Below, one piece after another: positions 17,042-25,424 of a DNA stretch of 64,000 nt. Position numbers and translations under genes: made by a program. The notes beneath the pieces are model-generated. The model ran no database searches. It had not been told where the DNA came from and saw only the letters and a program-made list of their open reading frames with translations. Position 1 is the stretch's first letter. Each line of letters begins with the position of its first letter. Location: positions 1,364,001 to 1,428,000 of the forward strand of contig NZ_OBMJ01000001.1 in assembly GCF_900199205.1 (NCBI RefSeq), in the 5' to 3' direction. Source of the DNA: Streptomyces sp. 1331.2 (GTDB taxonomy: Bacteria > Actinomycetota > Actinomycetes > Streptomycetales > Streptomycetaceae).

Positions 17042-17187
17042 ACGCCACCCACCGCCCGTCGGCTGCCGCCACCACCGAAAAATTCCCCCACGTGTTCGGA
17101 ACCGGAGCCCGCGCGCTTCCGACTGCTGTACCGGACGCCGCCGCCGAGGCGGTGTCCGGCACGGCGGCACCGAAACGGAGGGACTCC

Positions 17188-18561
17188 ATGACAGCGCAAC
17201 AGCCCATGACCGACACGGCACTGACGGACCGTCAGACCGCGGTGGTCGACCGCTGGAGCCTGGTCGTGGCAGCGGGCCTGCTCTCGTTCGTCGCGATGCT
17301 CGACATGAACGTGGTCAACCTCGCGCTCACCGACATCGCGCGCGGACTGCACGTCTCCGCCGGGGTCGCCCAGTGGGCCGTCCTCGGCTACCAACTCCCG
17401 CTCGTGGCCCTCCTCCTGCCCGCCGGGCGGTGGCTGGACCAGGTCGGCACCAGGTCCGCCCTGCTGCTCGCGGTCGGCTGCTTCGCCGGCTGCAGCGTAC
17501 TGGCGGCCGTCGCCCCCTGGGCCGGCTGGCTGATCGCGGCCCGGCTGCTGCAGGGCGCCTTCGGTGCCGTGCTCTTCGTCCTGATGCCGGTGCTCGCCGC
17601 GACGTCCGTACGGCCCGAGCTGCGCGGGCGGGCGATGAGCGTGCCGGCTACCCTCGGCCCGCTCGGCGCCGTGACCGGCCCGGTCGTCGGCGGCCTGCTG
17701 CTCGACCACCTCGGCTGGCGGGCGATCTTCCTGGTCAAGCTGCCGGTCTGCCTGGCCGCCGTGCTGATCGTGCGGCGGCACGCCCCGCGTCGCGGCGGGC
17801 TGCGCCCGCCCGAGCGGGGTTCGCTCGGCGACGCCGCCCTGATCGGCGGCGCCGTGGCCGCCGTCCTTCTGGGGCTCACCCTGGCCCCCGGCGCGCCGCA
17901 GTGGCTCCTGCTGGCGCTGCCCGCTGCCCCGCTGGTGCTGCTGTGGCTGCGTCGCCCGGGCGGCCTGCCGGTGGCCGAGGTGCTGCGGGCGGCCGGTACC
18001 GCCGGGGTCAACGCCGCGGTGCTGGCGCTCGCCGCCGGGTTCTCGGCCTGCCAGTACCTGCTCGTCCAACACCTGCGCGGCCCCCGGGGCGAGAGCGCCA
18101 CGGCCACCGCGCTGACCATGCTGGCGTTCCCGCTCGGCATGGTGCTGGCCGGACGGGTCGGCGGGCGGCTGGCCGACCGCTGGGGCGCCCGTCCGACCGC
18201 ACTCACCGGAGCCGCCGTCACCACCCTCGGCCTGGCGCTGCTCGTCCCGCTGGACACCGGCTGGTCCCCCGTGGACATCGCCGCCCGGCTCGCCCTCGCC
18301 GGTGCCGGGATGGGCCTCAACGGCGGCCCGACCCAGGCCCTGGTGATGACCGCCTCCCCACCCGGGAAGCTGGCCACCGCCGGCTCCGCCGTCCAGCTCG
18401 CCCGCAGCCTCGGTTTCGCCCTCGGCCCGGCCCTGGCCACCGCCGCCGCGCTGGCCGGCGACCGTGCCACCACCGGGACCAGGGCCGGGATCGCCCTGGC
18501 CGCCCTGGTCGCGGCGACCGCCGTCGCCCTGCTCGCCCTGTACCGCCGCCCCCGGCCCTGA
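17188..18561 (+). CDS. MFS drug/metabolite exporter (DHA2-like)
   Basis: A 457-residue transporter with 12-14 hydrophobic spans. The N-terminal span carries MLDMNVVNLAL, typical of DHA2 exporters, and the loop 2-3 region has LLPAGRWLDQVGTRSALL. The ATG at 17188 follows GGAGG. It is the first gene of a probable operon with the P450 at 18651 and the isonitrile synthase at 20160. It may export their product; that role is inferred from position. Confidence 0.9.
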   Translation: MTAQQPMTDTALTDRQTAVVDRWSLVVAAGLLSFVAMLDMNVVNLALTDIARGLHVSAGVAQWAVLGYQLPLVALLLPAGRWLDQVGTRSALLLAVGCFAGCSVLAAVAPWAGWLIAARLLQGAFGAVLFVLMPVLAATSVRPELRGRAMSVPATLGPLGAVTGPVVGGLLLDHLGWRAIFLVKLPVCLAAVLIVRRHAPRRGGLRPPERGSLGDAALIGGAVAAVLLGLTLAPGAPQWLLLALPAAPLVLLWLRRPGGLPVAEVLRAAGTAGVNAAVLALAAGFSACQYLLVQHLRGPRGESATATALTMLAFPLGMVLAGRVGGRLADRWGARPTALTGAAVTTLGLALLVPLDTGWSPVDIAARLALAGAGMGLNGGPTQALVMTASPPGKLATAGSAVQLARSLGFALGPALATAAALAGDRATTGTRAGIALAALVAATAVALLALYRRPRP

Positions 18562-18650
18562 CCCGCCCGCACCCGCTGCGCCACACCCGCACCCACGCAC
18601 CCACGCACGCCCGTACGCCGGCCCGCACCCGCACCGGAGGACCAGCCCAG

Positions 18651-19985
18651 ATGACCGACACCCTGCCCGACCCGGCCGCCACCGGCGCCGACACCCCGCG
18701 CTGCCCGTACGGGTACGACCGGCTCCCCTCCCCCGTCCCGCTGTACGGTCCGGCGTACAAGAGCGACCCGTACCCGCTGTACCGGCGGATGCGCGAGGCC
18801 GGGCCGGTGCACCGGGTGGAGTTCCCGAGCGGCATCCACGCCTGGCTGGTCACCGGCTACCGGGCCGCTCACGCGTCCCTCAACGACCCGCGGCTCGGCA
18901 AGAACCACGCTCTGGGCAACGACAATTGGCGCCGGCTCGCGTCGATCATGCCCGAACCGCAGCACTCGCAGCTGCAGGTCCACCTGCTGCACCAGGACCC
19001 GCCCAAGCACACCTCGATGCGCCGCCTCGTCCTGGACGCTTTCGCCCCGCGCCGGGTGGAGTCGCTGCGCCCCCGGCTGAGAGAGCTCGCCGACGCCCTG
19101 GTGGACGAGCTGCCCGAGACCGGCGGCGCCGACCTGGTGGCCGGCTTCGCCGCCCACTACCCCTTCCGCGTGCTGGCCGAAGTCATCGGCCTGCCACCCG
19201 AGTTGGCAGGCCGGTTCGACCGCGACTGGGGCAAGGTGGTCCAGCCCGTCGGCCCGAACGACCCGGGCCGTCCGGCGTACGAGGCGCGGCTGCGCGGCCT
19301 GCAGACGTACATCGCCGACGTCGTCGCCCGCAAGCGCACCGACTGCCGGACTCCCGGCTGGTCGGAGTCCGAGGACCTGCTCGGCCGACTCGTCGCCGCC
19401 CACGACGCGGGCGAGTTGAGCCGCGCGGAGCTCGACTCGATGGTGTTCCAGCTGCTGGTCGCCGGGCAGGAGCCGGTCACCAACCAGATCACCACCATGC
19501 TGATCACCCTGCTGCGCCACCCCGAGCAGCTCAAGCGGCTGCGCGACGGGATCGACGAGCCCGGCCTGCTCGCCCGGGCGGTGGAGGAACTGCTGCGCCA
19601 CGACGCCGCGTTCGAGCTCACCACCTGGCGGTTCTTCGCCGAGGACAGCGACCTGTTCGGCACCACCGTCCCGGCCGGGGACTCGGTGATCGTCTCGCTC
19701 TGCGCCGCCAACCGCGACGAGGAGCAGTTCCCCGAGGCCGACCGCCTCGACCTCGACCGCTCCCCGAACGCCCACCTCGCCTTCGGCCACGGCATCCACT
19801 ACTGCCCCGGCGCCGCGCTGGCCCGGGCAGAACTCCAGGTCGCCATCGCCACGCTGCTCACCCGCCTGCCCGGCCTGCGCCCGGCCGAGGCCCCCGGGGA
19901 CGGCCTGGCGGACCTCGCCTGGGTGCCCGCCGTCCTGGCCCGCGGGGTCAACCGGCTGCCCGTCGCCTACGACCGGCGCCGCTGA
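18651..19985 (+). CDS. Cytochrome P450 with Pro replacing the I-helix threonine
   Basis: A 444-residue bacterial P450. The haem loop is FGHGIHYCPG with Cys385, and the K-helix ExxR is in VEELLR. The I-helix reads AGQEPVTN (271-278), so the proton-relay Thr of P450cam (Thr252) aligns with Pro275. Such changes occur in some biosynthetic P450s that act on carrier-bound or activated substrates. The ATG at 18651 follows GGAGG. It lies 89 bases after the MFS gene and 174 before the PvcA-like gene, recalling the fungal Dit1/Dit2 and xanthocillin pairing of isonitrile synthase with P450. Confidence 0.92.
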   Translation: MTDTLPDPAATGADTPRCPYGYDRLPSPVPLYGPAYKSDPYPLYRRMREAGPVHRVEFPSGIHAWLVTGYRAAHASLNDPRLGKNHALGNDNWRRLASIMPEPQHSQLQVHLLHQDPPKHTSMRRLVLDAFAPRRVESLRPRLRELADALVDELPETGGADLVAGFAAHYPFRVLAEVIGLPPELAGRFDRDWGKVVQPVGPNDPGRPAYEARLRGLQTYIADVVARKRTDCRTPGWSESEDLLGRLVAAHDAGELSRAELDSMVFQLLVAGQEPVTNQITTMLITLLRHPEQLKRLRDGIDEPGLLARAVEELLRHDAAFELTTWRFFAEDSDLFGTTVPAGDSVIVSLCAANRDEEQFPEADRLDLDRSPNAHLAFGHGIHYCPGAALARAELQVAIATLLTRLPGLRPAEAPGDGLADLAWVPAVLARGVNRLPVAYDRRR

Positions 19986-20159
19986 GCCCCCGCCAGGCCC
20001 CGCCCGGCCCCCACCCCTGAAGCACCCGCGGTGCTGCCCCCGGTCCGGGAGGCAGCCCGGTTGCGCCTGCCCGCCGGCCGCCGGCCCGCACGCTCACTGC
20101 CGACCCGCACGCCCGCCGCCGTATGCCCGTACGACACCACCTTCCGTGGAGGACCCACC

Positions 20160-21206
20160 ATGCCGCCCGTCGGCGCCGCCACCACTCCGGCCCACGCCGC
20201 CACCACCCCGGCCTCCGACCGCACCACGGCCGAGCGGCTAGCCGCCCGCATCCTCGGTCTGCTGCTGCCGCACCGTCGCGCCTCCGACCCGGAGTTCGAC
20301 GTGCGGCCGGAACACTTCCCGCTCCAGCTCGCCCAGTTGGCGGACTTCATCGCCGCCGGTGAACCGATCGTGTTCACCCTGCCCGGCTTCCCGTGCAAGT
20401 CGCCCAACCCGGCGAAGGTGCTCGGCCACCTGCCCGACGAGGGCGAACGGCTCTCGCTCACCTTCCTCGACCGGCTCTGCGCCGAGATAGGCCACCTCCA
20501 CGAGCCCGGGGCACAGATCCTGATCTGCTCCGACGGGCACATCTTCGGCGACCTGATCAACGTCCCGGACGACCACATCGACGCCTACTCCGACGAGTTG
20601 ACCGCGATGATCGCCCGCGAGGGCCTCGGCCACCTCGCCACCTTCGACCTGCGGGCCGTCCTCGGCGACCTCCCGTACGACGAGAAGCGCGCCCGGGTGC
20701 ACCAGCAGTACGCCCCCACCGTCGAGGAGTTGCGCGAGCAGGTGCTGACCGAGGAGGAGACCCTGCGGCTGTACCGCGGGATCACCCGGTTCCTCACCGA
20801 GGACACCGTCGACTTCCCCGGCACCCGCTCCGCCCTGCAGCGGGAGTGCCGCCGACGCGCGTACGGCGTGATCCAGCGCAGCCGCGCCTGGGGTGAGTTG
20901 ATCGCCGAGCAGCACCCGCGGGCGGTACGCCTCTCCATCCACCCGCAGCCCGCCGGGGTGTCCAAGTTCGGCATCCGGCTGCTGGAGGCGGCCGACGTCT
21001 GGACCACGCCCTGGCACTCCTCGGTGCTCCACCGCCCGGACGGAAATTGGGAGTTGCTGCGCAGCGAGGAGGCGCAGCAACGCGGCCGGCTGGTGCTGCG
21101 CGACGGCCGGCCGAGCCACTACGAGGGCCACTACGAGAGCCGCTACGAGGGCCACACCGATGGCCACACGGAGGACCACACCGAGATCCCGACCGAAGGC
21201 CGCTGA
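20160..21206 (+). CDS. Isonitrile synthase (PvcA/IsnA/Dit1 family)
   Basis: A 348-residue protein of the DIT1_PvcA family, which converts the amino group of an amino acid, classically L-Tyr or L-Trp, to an isonitrile using ribulose 5-phosphate. The family blocks are plain: LPGFPCKSPNPAKVLG (74-89), DEGERLSL and CSDGHIFGDLI (123-133). The ATG at 20160 follows GGAGG at 7 bases. The last 32 residues are a His/Glu/Tyr-rich repeat (HYEGHYE, HTDGHTEDHTE) that looks like a metal-binding tail. No PvcB-like oxygenase is nearby; a P450 and an exporter precede it. It ends 7 bases from a convergent importer operon. Confidence 0.88.
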   Translation: MPPVGAATTPAHAATTPASDRTTAERLAARILGLLLPHRRASDPEFDVRPEHFPLQLAQLADFIAAGEPIVFTLPGFPCKSPNPAKVLGHLPDEGERLSLTFLDRLCAEIGHLHEPGAQILICSDGHIFGDLINVPDDHIDAYSDELTAMIAREGLGHLATFDLRAVLGDLPYDEKRARVHQQYAPTVEELREQVLTEEETLRLYRGITRFLTEDTVDFPGTRSALQRECRRRAYGVIQRSRAWGELIAEQHPRAVRLSIHPQPAGVSKFGIRLLEAADVWTTPWHSSVLHRPDGNWELLRSEEAQQRGRLVLRDGRPSHYEGHYESRYEGHTDGHTEDHTEIPTEGR

Positions 21207-21213
21207 GCGGCGC

Positions 21214-22038
21214 CTACCGCCCCGCGGTGTCGGCCACCGCGCCGGCCGGGCGTCCGGTCGGTGCGGCGGCCGGGCTGCGGTGGTCGAAGGCGATCAACGG
21301 GTCGCCGGTGAGCGGGTGTTCGACCACCGCCGCCCGTACGCCGAAGACCTCCGCCAGCAGTTCCGCGGTGAGCACCTCCCGCGGCGCCCCGGAGGCCACC
21401 AGGGCGCCGCGGTGCAGCACGTGCAGCCGGTCGCAGACCGAGGCGGCGGCGTTGAGGTCGTGCAGGGCGACCAGGGTGGTGCGGCGCTGTTCCCGGAGCA
21501 GGGCGAGGAGTTCGACCTGGTGCCGGACGTCCAGGTGGTTGGTCGGTTCGTCCAGCACCAGGACGTCCGGCTGCTGTGCGAGCGCGCGGGCCAGCAGCAC
21601 CCGTTGCCGTTCGCCGCCGGACAGTTGGGCGAACCGACGGTCGGCGGCGTGCGCCATGCCGACCCGGGTCAGTGCCTCGGCGGTGATCCGGTGGTCCTCG
21701 GCGTCGTCGGCGGCGAAGGCCCGCTTGTACGGGGTGCGTCCCATCGCGACCACCTCCCGGACGCTCAACTCGAAGTCCCCGCCGCGTTCCTGGGGCAGGG
21801 CACCGATGTGCCGGGCGGACTGTGCGGGCCGCAGCTCCGCGAGGTCGCGCCCGGCCAGCAGCACCCGGCCGGCGCTCGGCCGCAGGTGCCGGTAGACGGT
21901 CCGCAGCAGGCTGGACTTGCCGCTACCGTTGGGCCCGACCAGTCCGGCGATCTCCCCCTCCTCGGCGACCAGGTGGACGCCGGCCACCACGGTGCGCCCG
22001 GCCAGGGCGACGCTCAGGTCCTCGACGGCGATCCTCAA
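21214..22038 (-). CDS. FecE/BtuD-type ABC transporter ATPase
   Basis: A 274-residue ATP-binding subunit of a metal-chelate importer. It has Walker A GPNGSGKSS, the signature LSGGERQR and Walker B VLVLDEPTNHLD, followed by ALHDLNAA. The start is TTG at 22038, overlapping the permease stop as TTGA, so translation is coupled. It is the third gene of the operon (binding protein, permease, ATPase). The cargo could be a siderophore, cobalamin or an isonitrile metallophore. Confidence 0.93.
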   Translation of the reverse strand: MRIAVEDLSVALAGRTVVAGVHLVAEEGEIAGLVGPNGSGKSSLLRTVYRHLRPSAGRVLLAGRDLAELRPAQSARHIGALPQERGGDFELSVREVVAMGRTPYKRAFAADDAEDHRITAEALTRVGMAHAADRRFAQLSGGERQRVLLARALAQQPDVLVLDEPTNHLDVRHQVELLALLREQRRTTLVALHDLNAAASVCDRLHVLHRGALVASGAPREVLTAELLAEVFGVRAAVVEHPLTGDPLIAFDHRSPAAAPTGRPAGAVADTAGR

Positions 22039-23213
22039 TTGCGCTCCAGTCGTCGGTCCAGCAGGTAGAGCAGGGTGGGGGCGCCGAGGACGGCGGTGAC
22101 CACGCCGATCGGCAGTTCCTGGCCGTCCAGGGCCGTGCGGGCCACGGTGTCGACGACGACCAGCAGCAGGGCCCCGGTGAGCGCGGACAGCGGCAGCAGG
22201 CGGCGGTGGTCGCCGCCGACGAGCAGCCGGCAGACGTGCGGCACCATCAGCCCGACGAAGCCGATCGCGCCGGAGACGGCGACCAGCACCCCGGTGAGCA
22301 CGCTGGTGACGACGAAGACCTCGCGGCGCAGCCGGGCGACGTCCACGCCGAGCCCGGCGGCCGTCTCGTCGCCCATCAGCATCGCGTTGAGGCCCCGGGC
22401 GCGGGATTGCAGCAGGGCCATGGCCAGTGCCACGGACGCGGCGGGAATGGCGAGTTGGGCCCAGACGGCGCCGCCGAGACTGCCCATGAGCCAGAACAGC
22501 ACGCCCCGGGTCTGCTGCTCGTCGCTGGTCTGCAGGACGAGGTAGCTGGTGACGCCGCCGAGGAACTGGGCGATGCCGATGCCCGCGAGGACCAGGCGCA
22601 GCGGGGAGAAGCCACCGCCGCGCCGGGCCATCAGCCAGACCAGCGAGAACGCGCCGAGCGCGCCGGCGAACGCCGCCAGGGAGACGGTGAGGCCGAGCGC
22701 GCTGCCGAAGGAGAGCTGGAGCCCGAGGCTGGTGCCGAGGACGATGGTGGCGACGGCCCCGAGGGAGGCCCCGGAGGAGATGCCGAGCAGGTACGGGTCG
22801 GCGAGCGGGTTGCGCACCAGGGCCTGGACCGCGGTGCCGACCAGGCCGAGCCCGGCTCCCACCACCGCCGCCAGCAGGGCGCGGGGGACGCGCAGTTGCC
22901 AGACGATGAGGTCGCGGGTGCCGGGTTCGGGGGCCCGGCCGGTGAGGTGGTGGACGACCACCGACCAGACCTCGCCGGGCGGGATGTCCACCGAGCCGAA
23001 GGAGACGGCTGCGGTCAGCGCGAGCACCAGGGCCGCGGCGAGCACGGCGGCCAGCGGCCCGGCCCGCAGGGTGCGGGCCGGGCGCGGAGTGCCGTGCGGT
23101 TCGCCGCGGGATTCACCGTACGGTTCCCTGTGCGGTTCGCCGCGCGGCTGCCCGTGCGGTTCGCCGCGGGATTCGCCGTGCGGTTCGGCTTCGGCGGGGA
23201 CGGCCGAGGTCAC
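22035..23213 (-). CDS. FecCD-type metal-chelate permease with His-rich N-terminus
   Basis: A 392-residue permease with about ten membrane spans after residue 50. It has the FecCD hallmarks RNPLADPYLLGISSGASLG and GAIGFVGLMVPHVCR. The first 45 residues are a hydrophilic tandem repeat of GEPHG/GESRG-type units with five His, encoded by a DNA repeat. Extra N-terminal repeats like this are unusual and could bind metal. The GTG at 23213 is 3 bases after the binding-protein stop. It presumably acts as a homodimer with the downstream ATPase. Confidence 0.93.
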   Translation of the reverse strand: MTSAVPAEAEPHGESRGEPHGQPRGEPHREPYGESRGEPHGTPRPARTLRAGPLAAVLAAALVLALTAAVSFGSVDIPPGEVWSVVVHHLTGRAPEPGTRDLIVWQLRVPRALLAAVVGAGLGLVGTAVQALVRNPLADPYLLGISSGASLGAVATIVLGTSLGLQLSFGSALGLTVSLAAFAGALGAFSLVWLMARRGGGFSPLRLVLAGIGIAQFLGGVTSYLVLQTSDEQQTRGVLFWLMGSLGGAVWAQLAIPAASVALAMALLQSRARGLNAMLMGDETAAGLGVDVARLRREVFVVTSVLTGVLVAVSGAIGFVGLMVPHVCRLLVGGDHRRLLPLSALTGALLLVVVDTVARTALDGQELPIGVVTAVLGAPTLLYLLDRRLERN

Positions 23214-23216
23214 CTG

Positions 23217-24299
23217 CTACTGCCCGTTCTTGACGAGGTCGGGGTGGACGGTCGCGGCGATCTGCCGGACGGCGTCGGCGTTGCGCACGCCCGCAATGGT
23301 GGTCACCTCGGAGCCGAGCCGGACGAAGTGGCCCTCCTGGACGGCCTTCAGGCCCTGGGTCGCGGGGAAGCTCTTCAGGAACGCCTCGGCGTCGTCGAAG
23401 GCCTTGCGGGTGGCCTCCTCGCTGCCCCGGTTGCGGACGGCGAGCTGGATCCAGTCCGGGTTCTTGGCGACGACGTCCTCCCAGGAACCGGGCTTGAAGT
23501 CGGCGTCGCAGTCGGCGAACACGTTGCGGGCACCGGCCAGAGTGATGACGGCGTTGGCGACCTGCCGGCCGCAGACCGCCGTCGGCTGCTTGGTGCCGGC
23601 GTCGAAGTCGAAGACGAAGTAGCCGGGCCGCTGCCCCTCCGGGACGCCGGCGAGCGCGGTGCGGACGTCACCGACCTGCTTCTCCATCCCGGCGATCAGC
23701 TCCTCCGCCCGGGCGGCGGTGCCGGTGACGGCTCCGAGGCGGCGGATGTCGTTCTCGACCTCCGCGAGGTCGGTACGCGGCGCCTTGGCCGCCTTCGGGG
23801 TTCCGGAGCAGGCGGTGGAGAGCAGGAAGACGTGCTGGATGCCGGCCGCAGAGAACTCCTCCTCGCTCGGCCCGGTGGCGCCGCCGCCCATCATCGGCAT
23901 CGCGCTGAAGGTGTCGATGTAGAGGTCGGCGCCGGAGCCGAGCAGCTTCTCCTTGGGGATGACCTTCTCGCCCAACACCGTTACCCTGCCGCCCTGTTCG
24001 GCGAGGTCGGCGGGCAGGGTGCCCTTGCCGGGCGGGAAGCCGGTGCCGATCACCCGGTCGCCGGCGCCGAGCCGCAGCAGCATCTCCAGGCTCGACGCGT
24101 TGCTGGTGACGATCTTCGTGGGGGCCTTGGCGATGGTGGTCTCCTTGCCCGTGCAGTCGGCGACCGTGACCGGGTAGGCGCCGGCCGGGGCGGCCTTGGC
24201 GGTGCCGGTGGCGGCCTGCCCACCCCCGCCACCGCTTCCGCAGGCCGTGGCGAACAGGGCGACGGCGGCCGCGATTCCGCAGACAACGCGAGGGCGCAT
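23217..24299 (-). CDS. Metal-chelate-binding lipoprotein (FecB/BtuF type)
   Basis: A 360-residue solute-binding lipoprotein with a signal peptide and lipobox FATAC (lipidated Cys20). The helical-backbone fold motifs include IVTSNASSLEMLLRLGAG near the N terminus. A Met-rich patch (SAMPMMGGG) and three further Cys residues are unusual and may shape the site. The ATG at 24299 follows AGGAGAG. It leads the importer operon. No iron box is visible upstream, unlike the second importer at 53.6 kb. Confidence 0.92.
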   Translation of the reverse strand: MRPRVVCGIAAAVALFATACGSGGGGGQAATGTAKAAPAGAYPVTVADCTGKETTIAKAPTKIVTSNASSLEMLLRLGAGDRVIGTGFPPGKGTLPADLAEQGGRVTVLGEKVIPKEKLLGSGADLYIDTFSAMPMMGGGATGPSEEEFSAAGIQHVFLLSTACSGTPKAAKAPRTDLAEVENDIRRLGAVTGTAARAEELIAGMEKQVGDVRTALAGVPEGQRPGYFVFDFDAGTKQPTAVCGRQVANAVITLAGARNVFADCDADFKPGSWEDVVAKNPDWIQLAVRNRGSEEATRKAFDDAEAFLKSFPATQGLKAVQEGHFVRLGSEVTTIAGVRNADAVRQIAATVHPDLVKNGQ

Positions 24300-24308
24300 G
24301 ACAACTCT

Positions 24309-24356
24309 CCTGGTCGGTGATCGTGCTCGGGGTCCGTACTGCGGACCCGGACCAGG
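24309..24356 (-). promoter_or_regulatory. Nested hairpin in the leader of the importer operon
   Basis: On the minus-strand leader an outer stem CCTGGTC/GACCAGG (24350-24356 with 24309-24315) encloses an inner perfect stem GGGTCCG/CGGACCC (24330-24336 with 24342-24348). The 3' arm GACCAGG overlaps the AGGAGAG ribosome site of the gene at 24299, so folding could limit translation. I see no cobalamin-riboswitch consensus. A regulatory role is inferred. Confidence 0.4.
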
Positions 24357-24463
24357 TAGTCGGACGGTCCGGGCGGCGGGTTCCCGCGGATTCGCGAACC
24401 CGGGGGGCGGGTTTCCGGACGACCGTCAGCCCCTGCCTCGCGGCCCCGCCGTAAGGTGGCCGG

Positions 24464-25375
24464 ATGGCCGACCCCACCGCCCCGCGCGACGCCACCACTC
24501 CGCTCGACGAGCCCGCCCCGCTCGACGAGCCCGCCCCGCTCGACGAGCCCGCCCCACGCGACGATGTCGTCCTGCGCGACGACCTCGACCTGCCCGTCCG
24601 GCTCGGGCCGCGTCCGCCCCGCCGGGTGGTCTCGCTGGTGCCCTCCCTGACCGAGGCGGTCGCCGCAACCGCACCCGGCCTGCTGGTCGGCGCCACCGAC
24701 TGGTGCAGCCACCCCGCCGACCTGGCCGTCACCCGGATCGGCGGCACCAAGAACCCCGACGTCCGGCGGGTCCTCGCGCTCGAACCGGACCTCGTCCTCG
24801 CCAACGACGAGGAGAACCGGCGCCCCGACCTCGACGCGCTGCGGGCGGCCGGCGTCCCGGTGTGGGTCACCGACATCCGCACCCTGGACGACGCCTTCCG
24901 CTCACTGGACCGGCTGCTGACCGTCGCCTGCCGGCTCCCGCGCCCCGCCTGGCTGGACGAGGCGGAAGCGGCCTGGGCCCCGACCGGCCGGGCGGAGGAC
25001 GGGAATCCGAAGGCGGGCCCACGCACGATCGTGCCGATCTGGCGCCGCCCGTGGATGGTCCTCGGCCGCGATACCTTCGCCGGGGACCTGCTGCGCCGCC
25101 TGGGCCTGCGGCTCGTCCATGCCGATCACCCCGAGCGCTACCCCGCTGTGCCACTGCCCGAACTGCTGGCGGTCCGGCCCGAGTTGGTCGTACTGCCGGA
25201 CGAGCCGTACCGCTTCACCGTCGAGGACGGCCCCGAGGCGTTCCCGGGCATCCCGGTCGCCCTGGTCAGCGGACGGCACCTGACCTGGTACGGACCGTCA
25301 CTCGTCACCGCCCCCGCCGTCCTGCGCCGGGCGATCGGCCACCCGTTCGGACAGGGTCGGATCGGCACCTCGTAG
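24464..25375 (+). CDS. Cytosolic helical-backbone metal-receptor-like protein
   Basis: A 303-residue protein related to BtuF/FecB solute-binding proteins: RRVVSLVPSLTEAV and DVRRVLALEPDLVLANDEENR are family blocks. It has no signal peptide or lipobox, so it should be cytoplasmic. Residues 13-31 are three exact PLDEPA repeats encoded by an 18-base tandem repeat. It is divergent from the importer operon, with 164 bases between them. It may handle the imported metal complex or cobalamin in the cytosol, but its ligand is unknown. Confidence 0.82.
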   Translation: MADPTAPRDATTPLDEPAPLDEPAPLDEPAPRDDVVLRDDLDLPVRLGPRPPRRVVSLVPSLTEAVAATAPGLLVGATDWCSHPADLAVTRIGGTKNPDVRRVLALEPDLVLANDEENRRPDLDALRAAGVPVWVTDIRTLDDAFRSLDRLLTVACRLPRPAWLDEAEAAWAPTGRAEDGNPKAGPRTIVPIWRRPWMVLGRDTFAGDLLRRLGLRLVHADHPERYPAVPLPELLAVRPELVVLPDEPYRFTVEDGPEAFPGIPVALVSGRHLTWYGPSLVTAPAVLRRAIGHPFGQGRIGTS

Positions 25376-25424
25376 GATGACCGCTTCTCACCGGGAACGC
25401 CGGTGACAAGCGGGGGGACCACAG

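Noticed and set aside
21214..24463. Cobalamin riboswitch upstream of the first importer
   Set aside because: I looked for the B12-box consensus in the leader at 24300-24463 and found none, though a hairpin is present; B12 transport is not excluded by this.
24300..24463. Iron box for the first importer
   Set aside because: No TTAGGTTAG-like sequence occurs in the divergent region, unlike at 53569.
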